64,000 nucleotides of DNA, taken from positions 16,001 through 80,000 of the forward strand of contig JBAOIG010000004.1 of assembly GCA_037045155.1 (NCBI GenBank), written 5' to 3'. How positions within the stretch are numbered: the stretch's first letter is position 1; every line of letters begins with the position of its first letter. Shown here in pieces: positions 54,207-64,000 of this stretch. This stretch comes from Thermomicrobiales bacterium. GTDB lineage: Bacteria; Chloroflexota; Chloroflexia; Thermomicrobiales; CFX8. The notes beneath the pieces were generated by a model. The model did not search any database. It had not been told where the DNA came from and saw nothing but the letters and a program-made list of their open reading frames with translations. The translations under genes and the position numbers were made by a program.

Positions 54207-55454
54207 CTAGACCAGCCGGCCATCTTCAACGACAACGCGCCCGCTCTTGACGACGGTTCGCACAGCATTGCGCCCAAAGCGATAGGCAATATCCTCGTGA
54301 CGTGGGACATCCAGCACGATGATATCGGCCAAAGCGCCCGGCGCGAGCGTGCCGATTCTCCCGCCACGACCAACAGCCTCGGCGGCTCCCCGCGTCGCGG
54401 CCAGGATCGCCTCGCCTGGTGACAATCGGTAAAAGCGGCAGCCGAGGGCGACGACGAGCTGCATGCTCGGCATCCAGCCGCCAGGGCAGATGTCGGTCGC
54501 GAGCGCAATCCGCATTCCGGCGGTCAGCATTGCTCGGCCATCGGCGAGACGGGGATGATCGACGGCGAAATCGATCGAGGGCATGAGGACGCCAACAACA
54601 CCAGCGCGAGCGAGCGTCTTCATCTCCTCCGGTGTCGTGTAGTTGAGATGATCCGCCGACACACACCCCAACTTCGCCACCAGACCAGCAGCGCCGGTAT
54701 GCGAATACTGATCGACATGGATCTTCGGTCGGAGGCCAGATGCCAGCCCGGCCTCGAGGATGCGTTCGGTGTCACTGTTGTCGAAATAGCCGGGCTCGCA
54801 GTAGACGTCGCAGAACTCGGCCAACTGCTCATCAGCGACGCGCGGGATCATGTCACTCACGATCATGTCGACGTATCTCGCGCGATCGACGCCAACCGGA
54901 ACGGCATGAGCGCCGAGAAACGTGCTGACAATATCAACCGGTAGCCGACGCCCGATCTCCCGGCCAGCGCGTAGCATGTCGATCTCTGCCGCAGTCTCAA
55001 GACCGTAGCCGCTCTTGCTCTCGATCGTTGTCGTGCCGGCCAGCAGCATTTCTTCGACACGCGGGAGCGCCTCCGCGACGAGTCCATCGACACCCAGTCG
55101 TCGAGTCGCATCGACGGTCCCAACGATGCCGACCGGCACACCAGCCGCGCGCAGGACGTTGAGATCGCCTCCGGTCAGCTTGGCCGAATACTCGTCAACA
55201 CGGCTTCCTCCGAAGACGACATGCGTATGGCAATCGACGAACCCGGGCATGACGACGTTGCCGCCAGCATCGATGACGACGGCGCCATCGAGATCAACCG
55301 CTGCTGCGACATCGTCCCATGTGCCAACGACCAGAATCTCATCCCCGGCAACGGCCAGCGCTCCTTCGCGCACGATGCCAGGGTCCCTCTCTCCAGCGCA
55401 GGTCAGAAGCTCCGACGCATTCCGGACAATCAGATCCGCACGAGGCCGCGTCAT
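54207..55454 (-). CDS. hutI: Imidazolonepropionase
   Basis: A 415-residue metal-dependent hydrolase that opens imidazolone propionate to formiminoglutamate in histidine breakdown. Motifs: GFVDCHTHVVFGGSR, ESKSGYGLETAAEIDML, IHVDQYSHTGAAGL and ALATDICPGGWMPSM. Its ATG overlaps the gpmI stop (ATGA), so translation is coupled to a glycolytic gene. hutF follows. Confidence 0.94.
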   Translation of the reverse strand: MTRPRADLIVRNASELLTCAGERDPGIVREGALAVAGDEILVVGTWDDVAAAVDLDGAVVIDAGGNVVMPGFVDCHTHVVFGGSRVDEYSAKLTGGDLNVLRAAGVPVGIVGTVDATRRLGVDGLVAEALPRVEEMLLAGTTTIESKSGYGLETAAEIDMLRAGREIGRRLPVDIVSTFLGAHAVPVGVDRARYVDMIVSDMIPRVADEQLAEFCDVYCEPGYFDNSDTERILEAGLASGLRPKIHVDQYSHTGAAGLVAKLGCVSADHLNYTTPEEMKTLARAGVVGVLMPSIDFAVDHPRLADGRAMLTAGMRIALATDICPGGWMPSMQLVVALGCRFYRLSPGEAILAATRGAAEAVGRGGRIGTLAPGALADIIVLDVPRHEDIAYRFGRNAVRTVVKSGRVVVEDGRLV

Positions 55455-57031
55455 TCCATCCCCTCTGATTTCAGGCTGAACAGTGGCTTGCCGGTCATAT
55501 CCGCCGACGGGGCAATGTCCAGAAGCTTCAACACGGTTGGCGCAACATCCGCGAGCCGGCCGGAGTCAGGTAGTGCCGCCACTCGCGACAACACGTCGTC
55601 CGGGGCGACGACAACGAATGGCACCGGGTTGGTTGTGTGTGCCGTCATTGGATCGCTACTGCCCGGGACGAGCTCTTCCTCCGCGTTGCCATGATCTGCC
55701 GTCACCAGAACGACCCCGCCCGCTGCGAGCGTGGCATCGACGATTCGTCCGAGCTGGGCATCGACAGTCTCAGTTGCAACGACTGCAGCAGGGATCACGC
55801 CGGTGTGGCCGACCATATCGCAGTTCGCAAAATTGACCACGATGAAGTCGTACGTCCCAGCCTCAATTCCCGTCACGACGGCGTCGCCAACTCCTGCCGC
55901 GCTCATCTCCGGCTGCAGATCGTAGGTCGGCACCTTCGGGGAGGGAATCATGGCCCGATCCTCCCCGTCAAACGGCTCCTCGCGGCCGCCGTTGAAGAAG
56001 TAGGTGACGTGGGCATACTTCTCTGTCTCAGCAACGTGAAGCTGGCGAAGGCCGGCCTCTGATATCACTCGGGCGATTGGAGAGGTGATCTCAATGGCCG
56101 GGAACGCGATCTGCGTGGGAAGATAATCGGCGAATTCGGTCATTGCGACAAAATCGAGATTGGTCGGCCGGTCGGGAAATTCGACGCCCTCGATCGGGGG
56201 ACCAACCAACGCCTGAGTTAACTGTCGCGCGCGATCCGCCCGGAAGTTGAAGAAGATCACTGAATCGCCGTCACGTATGACGGCTGGATCTGCTGTCGGC
56301 TCACGCACCGAGATCGGCTCGATGAACTCATCCGTCGTGCCCGCTCGGTAGCTCTGCTCGATAGCAGCCACAGGATCGTCTGCGATCGAGCCGTCGCCGC
56401 GGACCATCAGATCGTAGGCCTTGCGCGTTCGATCCCAGCGGCGATCGCGATCCATCGCGAAGTAGCGGCCGATAACCGACGCAATCTGTCCAACGCCATG
56501 CTCGGTGATCATTCCTTCGACCTGACGCAGATAATCGACGCCACCGGTTGGCGACGTATCGCGCCCGTCGAGGATCGCGTGTATCGCGACTCGGTCGACG
56601 TCGTGCGCGGCGGCGAGTTGCAGTAGCGCGTCCAGGTGCCGAATGTGCGAATGGACGCCACCATCGGACACGAGTCCGACGAGGTGGAGAGTGCCTTGGC
56701 TATCGCGGGCGCGTTCAGCAGCGCGCACCAGCCCGGGGTTACTGAAAAACGATCCGTCCTCGATCGCCAGATCGATCCGCGTGATCGACTGATAGACGAC
56801 AAACCCACCGCCGAGGTTCAGATGCCCGACCTCCGAGTTTCCCATCTGGCCATCGGGTAAGCCAACATCCCTACCGGAAGTCCGTAGCGTCGTGTGCGGG
56901 AATGATGTCCACAACCGGTCGAAGATCGGCGTGTCGGCCTGTGCGATCGCATTGCCGGGTCCCGGCGGCGCCAGTCCCCAACCGTCGAGAACCACGAGGA
57001 TGACCGGCTTCAATCGAGCGGTGTCGGTCAT
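55451..57031 (-). CDS. gpmI: 2,3-Bisphosphoglycerate-independent phosphoglycerate mutase
   Basis: The 526-residue manganese enzyme interconverts 3- and 2-phosphoglycerate. Signatures: VILVVLDGWGLAPPGPGNAI, GNSEVGHLNLGGG (phosphoserine), HLVGLVSDGGVHSHI, YFAMDRDRRWDR and VLVTADHGNAEEEL. I start at ATG 57031 (MTDTARLKPV); the upstream extension to 57175 overlaps the RNase H-like gene. Confidence 0.96.
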   Translation of the reverse strand: MTDTARLKPVILVVLDGWGLAPPGPGNAIAQADTPIFDRLWTSFPHTTLRTSGRDVGLPDGQMGNSEVGHLNLGGGFVVYQSITRIDLAIEDGSFFSNPGLVRAAERARDSQGTLHLVGLVSDGGVHSHIRHLDALLQLAAAHDVDRVAIHAILDGRDTSPTGGVDYLRQVEGMITEHGVGQIASVIGRYFAMDRDRRWDRTRKAYDLMVRGDGSIADDPVAAIEQSYRAGTTDEFIEPISVREPTADPAVIRDGDSVIFFNFRADRARQLTQALVGPPIEGVEFPDRPTNLDFVAMTEFADYLPTQIAFPAIEITSPIARVISEAGLRQLHVAETEKYAHVTYFFNGGREEPFDGEDRAMIPSPKVPTYDLQPEMSAAGVGDAVVTGIEAGTYDFIVVNFANCDMVGHTGVIPAAVVATETVDAQLGRIVDATLAAGGVVLVTADHGNAEEELVPGSSDPMTAHTTNPVPFVVVAPDDVLSRVAALPDSGRLADVAPTVLKLLDIAPSADMTGKPLFSLKSEGME

Positions 57032-57041
57032 GATGTTCAGA

Positions 57042-58253
57042 TTATCCCCCTCCGACCAAATGGTCACCCTGCCAGCGATGGATCTTCCGCTCGAGACGCC
57101 GCAGCCGTCGTTCGAACGCAGCCGAAGCTTCGACGTCGCCGGCCATCGCAGCGCCATCGGCGCCGCGGCGCGCAATTGTCAGGGCCAGCTCATGATCACC
57201 CACCCGGTGCTCGAGATACTTGGCGAGCTCCTCGGCGGCATGAACCCTGATCTCGCGGCTCGGATCGGCCAGCGCCTGCTGCCAGATGGCTCGCGCCTCG
57301 TCATAGCGCCGCTGTCGCTTCAAGGTCACCGACAGCTCGCGCACCGCGCGAAGCCGCAGCGTTGCCGGAATCGTCAGAATCGGCCAGCCTGCTTTCAGCT
57401 CATCAAGGGTCGTGTCCGAACTTTGAATACGCCATCGATGGATCGCGAGCGCGAGTCGGTCGATTGCATCGGTCGGGCGATCCAGACCGGTCTCGTACGC
57501 CTGAACCATCGCGGTGAGTCGGGCAAGCGTCAGGACATCCGCCTGGTTGTGTTCGAAGACCGCGGTGAGATCGTCAACCCGGCGCGTCCGCAAGTAGTCG
57601 AAATATAGCTGCGGGATCATCCAACTCGGAGCATCGACCCCGCGCGAGATGCCGAGAACCTGCTGTTCGATCGTGCCGAGCGCGCAGTTCGGGAGCCGGT
57701 GCTTCCAGATCGCACGGGCCGATGTCAGCAGGTCAATATGCTGCCCGGGCGATGGGAATGTTTCCGCATGCATTCGGTAGCGTGTGTCTAGTAGCGGCAC
57801 ATCAAACGAACGACCGTTATAGGTAACGAGGCTACTGGCGTCTTGCATTGAGTCCGCCAGACCGCTGAGCAGCGGCCGCTCATCTCCGGGATGGCGCATG
57901 AAGAACTGGCGCAGCAGAAAGTCGCGACCGATAAACCGACCAAGCCCTACAAGGAAAACGTAGGTTCCGGTGCCACCCGATAACCCGGTCGTCTCAGTGT
58001 CCAGGAAGATCAACTGGTCGGGGGGACGATATCGATCGCCATAGGTCGCTGCGGCGGCGAACCGTTCGAACGCCAACGTCACTGGCTCGCCCGATATGAC
58101 ACGCTCGATCACGACACAGGGACCCGCGGCAGTCTCGATCAGCCGGCCACCCGCTGGTAATGGCCAGGCGTCATCCGCCAGACGCGGGCGCTGCCTGGCT
58201 GTTGTGTCGCGTTCGAGCGCCCCGAAACGTTGCCGAAACGACCGGTCGCTCAT
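57042..58253 (-). CDS. RNase H-like DEDDy-type exonuclease (YprB-like) with TPR-like tail
   Basis: The 403-residue protein has a DEDD exonuclease domain (FLDTETTGLSGGTGTYVFLVG, TYNGRSFDVPLLDTR, HNQADVLTLARL). A C-terminal helical region follows (about 290-395) with TPR-like repeats (RRYDEARAIWQQALADP, AEELAKYLEHRVGDHELALTIA). Bacillus YprB has a similar domain pair. Substrate may be RNA or DNA. I start at ATG 58253 (MSDRSFRQRFG); an in-frame codon lies five residues upstream. It heads the operon with gpmI, hutI and hutF. Confidence 0.85.
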   Translation of the reverse strand: MSDRSFRQRFGALERDTTARQRPRLADDAWPLPAGGRLIETAAGPCVVIERVISGEPVTLAFERFAAAATYGDRYRPPDQLIFLDTETTGLSGGTGTYVFLVGLGRFIGRDFLLRQFFMRHPGDERPLLSGLADSMQDASSLVTYNGRSFDVPLLDTRYRMHAETFPSPGQHIDLLTSARAIWKHRLPNCALGTIEQQVLGISRGVDAPSWMIPQLYFDYLRTRRVDDLTAVFEHNQADVLTLARLTAMVQAYETGLDRPTDAIDRLALAIHRWRIQSSDTTLDELKAGWPILTIPATLRLRAVRELSVTLKRQRRYDEARAIWQQALADPSREIRVHAAEELAKYLEHRVGDHELALTIARRGADGAAMAGDVEASAAFERRLRRLERKIHRWQGDHLVGGG

Positions 58254-58306
58254 CGGGCCTGCCTGCAATTCCTCATACTACACATTGTAGGCGCGCCGCC
58301 CCGGTT

Positions 58307-58335
58307 TGACACCTGTTTTTGCGCGGGCCTAGAAT
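58307..58335 (+). promoter_or_regulatory. Predicted promoter of the isocitrate dehydrogenase gene
   Basis: TTGACA (58307-58312) and TAGAAT (58330-58335) are 17 bases apart, about 78 bases before the start codon at 58413. Confidence 0.75.
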
Positions 58336-58412
58336 GCCTGTGGGACAGGGAAGTTGAATCCGTGACTGCGCCATCGGTGACGGTTTGAGTAACGCGAGGA
58401 GGGTCGACTGCT

Positions 58413-59495
58413 ATGGCCTATCAGGTGACACTGATCCCGGGTGACGGAATTGGGCCGGAGGTATCGACCGCAACGCGGCGTGTCCTCGAGGCGACCGGGA
58501 TTGCCTTCGAATGGGACGTCCAGGAAGCGGGGATGACCGCGCTCGAGAAATCGGGGGACGTCCTGCCCGACGCAGTGCTGGAATCAATCCGCAAGAACTC
58601 GATCGCGCTAAAAGGCCCGCTGACGACTCCGCTGGGAGGCGGGTTCCGAAGCGTCAACGTTGCGTTGCGCCATGCGCTAGACCTCTACGTGAACCTGCGC
58701 CCGGCCCGCACATACGAGGGGGTGCGCTCGGTCTTCAGTAACATCGATCTCGTCGTCGTTCGCGAGAACATGGAAGACCTCTACGCCGGAGTCGAGTTCG
58801 ACACCGGCCAGGCCGACACCAAAGAGCTGATCGACACGATCAACCGTCTCAGTCCGCGCAAGGTGCCGGCGTCGGCCGCCATCTCGATCAAGTCGATCAC
58901 CCCCGAGAACTCCGAGCGGATCGTTCGGTACGCGTTCGACTATGCAGTCAAGAACGAACGCAAGCTGGTGACCGCGGTCCACAAAGCAAATATCATGAAG
59001 TTCAGCGATGGACTGTTCCTCCGCGTCTCGCAAGAGGTCGCCAAGGATTACCCTCAAATCGAATACAACGATCGAATCGTCGACAACATGTGTATGCAGC
59101 TCGTGCAGCGACCGGAGGATTACGATGTCCTGGTCATGCCGAACCTGTATGGTGACGTGCTCAGCGACCTGACGGCCGGCATGGTTGGCGGGCTTGGCGT
59201 TGCGCCGAGCGCGAATATCGGAGAGTACGCCGCCATCTTCGAGCCGATCCACGGCAGCGCCCCGACCCACGCCGGCAAGAACGAGGCAAACCCATCGGCA
59301 ACGATTCTCAGCGGCGCGATGATGCTTCGGCATATGGGGGAGTTGTCGGCCGCCAAGGCAGTAGAGTCAGCGGTCGCCGAAGTCGTCAAGGCCGGCACGG
59401 ACGTCACCTACGATCTGCGCCCGGATCGCGACCGTTCGAAGGCCACCGGCACCTCCGAGATGGCGGACGCCATCATCCGCCGATTGGCAGCCTGA
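58413..59495 (+). CDS. Isocitrate/isopropylmalate dehydrogenase family, probably NAD-dependent isocitrate dehydrogenase
   Basis: The 360-residue beta-decarboxylating dehydrogenase has VTLIPGDGIGPEVSTA, LKGPLTTPLGGGFRSVNVALR (substrate loop, S-x-N-x3-R as in isocitrate enzymes), ENMEDLYAGVE, AVHKANIMKFSDGLF and NLYGDVLSDLTAG. That loop argues for isocitrate rather than isopropylmalate, although homoisocitrate cannot be excluded. ATG 58413 follows GAGGAGGG. It ends 34 bases before a strong terminator that precedes the rRNA operon. Confidence 0.9.
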   Translation: MAYQVTLIPGDGIGPEVSTATRRVLEATGIAFEWDVQEAGMTALEKSGDVLPDAVLESIRKNSIALKGPLTTPLGGGFRSVNVALRHALDLYVNLRPARTYEGVRSVFSNIDLVVVRENMEDLYAGVEFDTGQADTKELIDTINRLSPRKVPASAAISIKSITPENSERIVRYAFDYAVKNERKLVTAVHKANIMKFSDGLFLRVSQEVAKDYPQIEYNDRIVDNMCMQLVQRPEDYDVLVMPNLYGDVLSDLTAGMVGGLGVAPSANIGEYAAIFEPIHGSAPTHAGKNEANPSATILSGAMMLRHMGELSAAKAVESAVAEVVKAGTDVTYDLRPDRDRSKATGTSEMADAIIRRLAA

Positions 59496-59528
59496 TAGCC
59501 CACGCGCGAAGAAGTCATGTCAATCGAT

Positions 59529-59557
59529 AACCCCCTTGACAGCGAGTCAGGGGGGTT
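59529..59557 (+). terminator. Intrinsic terminator after isocitrate dehydrogenase gene
   Basis: A 10-bp stem CCCCCTTGAC with GTCAGGGGGG and loop AGCGA, flanked by AA/TT, is followed by TTTATACTTT. The same sequence contains the first rRNA promoter. Confidence 0.85.
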
Positions 59558-59563
59558 TATACT
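59536..59563 (+). promoter_or_regulatory. rRNA operon promoter P1
   Basis: TTGACA (59536-59541) and TATACT (59558-59563) are 16 bases apart. The -35 box is part of the terminator stem and the -10 box lies in its T-rich tail. Confidence 0.7.
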
Positions 59564-59634
59564 TTCGATTCCCCGGTGCCCGGCCTTGGTCGGGGACGGG
59601 GGTGGAAGTTGGCCAGATCCATTCCGAAATCGCC

Positions 59635-59663
59635 TTGACAGGGGTTAGGGTGGTGGCTATACT
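59635..59663 (+). promoter_or_regulatory. rRNA operon promoter P2
   Basis: TTGACA (59635-59640) and TATACT (59658-59663) are 17 bases apart, about 230 bases before the 16S gene. It nearly repeats P1 and looks like the main rRNA promoter. The leader between P2 and the 16S contains a 7-bp hairpin TTGCGTC-GAGAT-GACGCAA (59704-59722) and the left processing arm. Confidence 0.85.
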
Positions 59664-59759
59664 TCCGAGGCTTCGCCACCGTGCGGTGTGCGGCTCAAGG
59701 GTGTTGCGTCGAGATGACGCAAGGCTCGGCGGCAGACCAGCGGGGTCGAAGCAGCACCT

Positions 59760-59788
59760 TGCCAACTGAGCCGTGATGCCAACGTGCG
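59760..59788 (+). repeat. Left arm of the pre-16S processing stalk
   Basis: Bases 59760-59780 are the exact reverse complement of 61625-61645 (21 bp). After a symmetric 2x2 internal loop, CGTGCG (59783-59788) pairs with CGCACG (61617-61622). The arms enclose the entire 16S gene, the arrangement cut by RNase III in other bacteria. Confidence 0.9.
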
Positions 59789-59894
59789 GGCGAGTGACTA
59801 ATGTGGAGTGGGGTCTGTGTGCTGAAGTCAGGCACAGAATCACGAAGCAGGACACGAGTCACCGGGGCGCAGTGATGCGTAGCCGGGACGAGTC

Positions 59895-61403
<1,509 letters not shown>

Positions 61404-61413
61404 CTAGGGAGCC

Positions 61414-61446
61414 GGATCCGGGTCTCGAGTCATCGAGGACGGATCC
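61414..61446 (+). other. Hairpin directly after 16S in the spacer
   Basis: Stem GGATCCG/CGGATCC (61414-61420 with 61440-61446) encloses an inner stem CTCGA/TCGAG with loop GTCA. It lies inside the processing stalk, 11 bases past the 16S end. It may help processing; no U-tract follows, so it is not a clear terminator. Confidence 0.6.
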
Positions 61447-61616
61447 CTTCCAGGTCAACGGTCGCACCGCGAGTCACCCGCCGCCGTCATCCACCATCCC
61501 ACGCCTGACGAGCCCCGGCACAAACCGGGGGGAGGGCCTGGGCGGATGGGGTCGGACGGGGAGGGGCGACCACACACTGACCGCAGACACTGAATCCGCT
61601 TTTCAAGTTTCTGGTT

Positions 61617-61645
61617 CGCACGGGGGCATCACGGCTCAGTTGGCA
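61617..61645 (+). repeat. Right arm of the pre-16S processing stalk
   Basis: Bases 61617-61622 and 61625-61645 pair with the leader arm at 59760-59788. This arm sits in the spacer before tRNA-Ile. Apart from this arm and the hairpin at 61414, I see no other feature in the 61404-61684 spacer. Confidence 0.9.
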
Positions 61646-61684
61646 CGGCGCCAGCGCGTGGCTTCAGCCGGAGCCACGGCCTGG

Positions 61685-61758
61685 GGGCGTTTAGCTCAGC
61701 TGGTTAGAGCACACCCCTGATAAGGGTGAGGCCCGTGGTTCGAGTCCACGAACGCCCA
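61685..61758 (+). tRNA. tRNA-Ile (anticodon GAT)
   Basis: A 74-base cloverleaf with acceptor GGGCGTT/AACGCCC, anticodon stem CACCC/GGGTG and loop CTGATAA. The anticodon is GAT. CCA is not encoded. It lies in the 16S-23S spacer as in most bacteria. Confidence 0.97.
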
Positions 61759-61807
61759 CCGCTGTTCCCGGACAGGGAAGGCGGGCGGCGAGTGGAGTCG
61801 TCGAGAC

Positions 61808-61880
61808 GGGGCTGTAGCTTAGTTGGGAGAGCGCCGCCTTTGCACGGCGGAGGTCCGGGGTTCGAATCCCCGCAGCTCCA
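61808..61880 (+). tRNA. tRNA-Ala (anticodon TGC)
   Basis: A 73-base cloverleaf with acceptor GGGGCTG/CAGCTCC that includes the G3-U70 identity pair, anticodon stem CCGCC/GGCGG and loop TTTGCAC. The anticodon is TGC. CCA is not encoded. Confidence 0.97.
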
Positions 61881-62041
61881 CCGGCACCTTACCAAGTGGA
61901 GGATGCGCGCGACGACAGCCAAGCCGGGCTGTCGATCGTGTGAGGACTGCTGGCAGGTGGCCGGCGTGGTCGACCGGGTGGCCGGGAGACGCGCGAGGCG
62001 CGTGCTGGTGGTGGAGAGAACGTGGGACGCGGGAGACGAAG

Positions 62042-64000
<1,959 letters not shown>

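Overview
The window is high-GC bacterial chromosome, densely packed on both strands with housekeeping genes. It ends in an rRNA operon (16S, tRNA-Ile, tRNA-Ala, 23S running off the right edge). I see no prophage, insertion sequence, CRISPR array or obvious island. The gene mix is an actinobacterial-type inositol-phosphate synthase, an LprG/P55-like lipoprotein-transporter pair, FhaA/FhaB-like proteins, an XPB-type helicase, a Phe T-box, a CGAAC-N4-GTTCG LexA box and an HhH-type ComEA. This fits a Chloroflexota genome, perhaps Thermomicrobia-like. That placement is inference; comparing the 16S would settle it.

Left part (1-31 kb): nadD (partial), a membrane protein, gyrA, an XPB-like helicase and ino1 with a small partner gene. 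Then comes a long minus-strand operon, 15588 down to 7427. It begins at fabZ, continues through four overlapping glycosyltransferases, and ends in a four-gene PspA/SPFH/zinc-ribbon/DUF4178 module resembling the Bacillus ydjFGHI group. Next are gpsA, purA (with a frameshift), a DnaJ-type chaperone behind a palindrome-overlapped promoter, a second envelope-sugar operon (GT4, VanZ, GT-C), lexA with its SOS box, mutS2 and mfd.

Middle (29.8-46 kb): comEA-comEC, tRNA-Glu, a plus-strand operon (sugar nucleotidyltransferase, prmA, rsmE, PDZ/radical-SAM-like DUF512, DUF167), FhaA-FhaB with a GT2 enzyme, rpe, a nitroreductase, an MFS/LprG pair, and a PP2C phosphatase-amidohydrolase-ruvA operon.

Right part (46-64 kb): pheS-pheT (pheT with a frameshift) under a T-box leader whose specifier reads UUC, a phospholipase D-like protein, eno, a minus-strand operon of an RNase H-like exonuclease, gpmI, hutI and hutF, an isocitrate-dehydrogenase-family gene, and the rRNA operon. 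The rRNA operon has two strong tandem promoters. The first is embedded in the upstream terminator. A long perfect inverted repeat flanks the 16S gene.

The most useful points for follow-up are the two single-base disruptions of essential genes (purA, pheT), the glycosyltransferase/membrane-stress operon, operator-like palindromes at the ino1 and dnaJ promoters, the unusual GyrA quinolone-determining residues, the half-size DnaJ zinc finger and ComEC without its nuclease-like domain. I did not find a convincing wholly new defence or mobile system.
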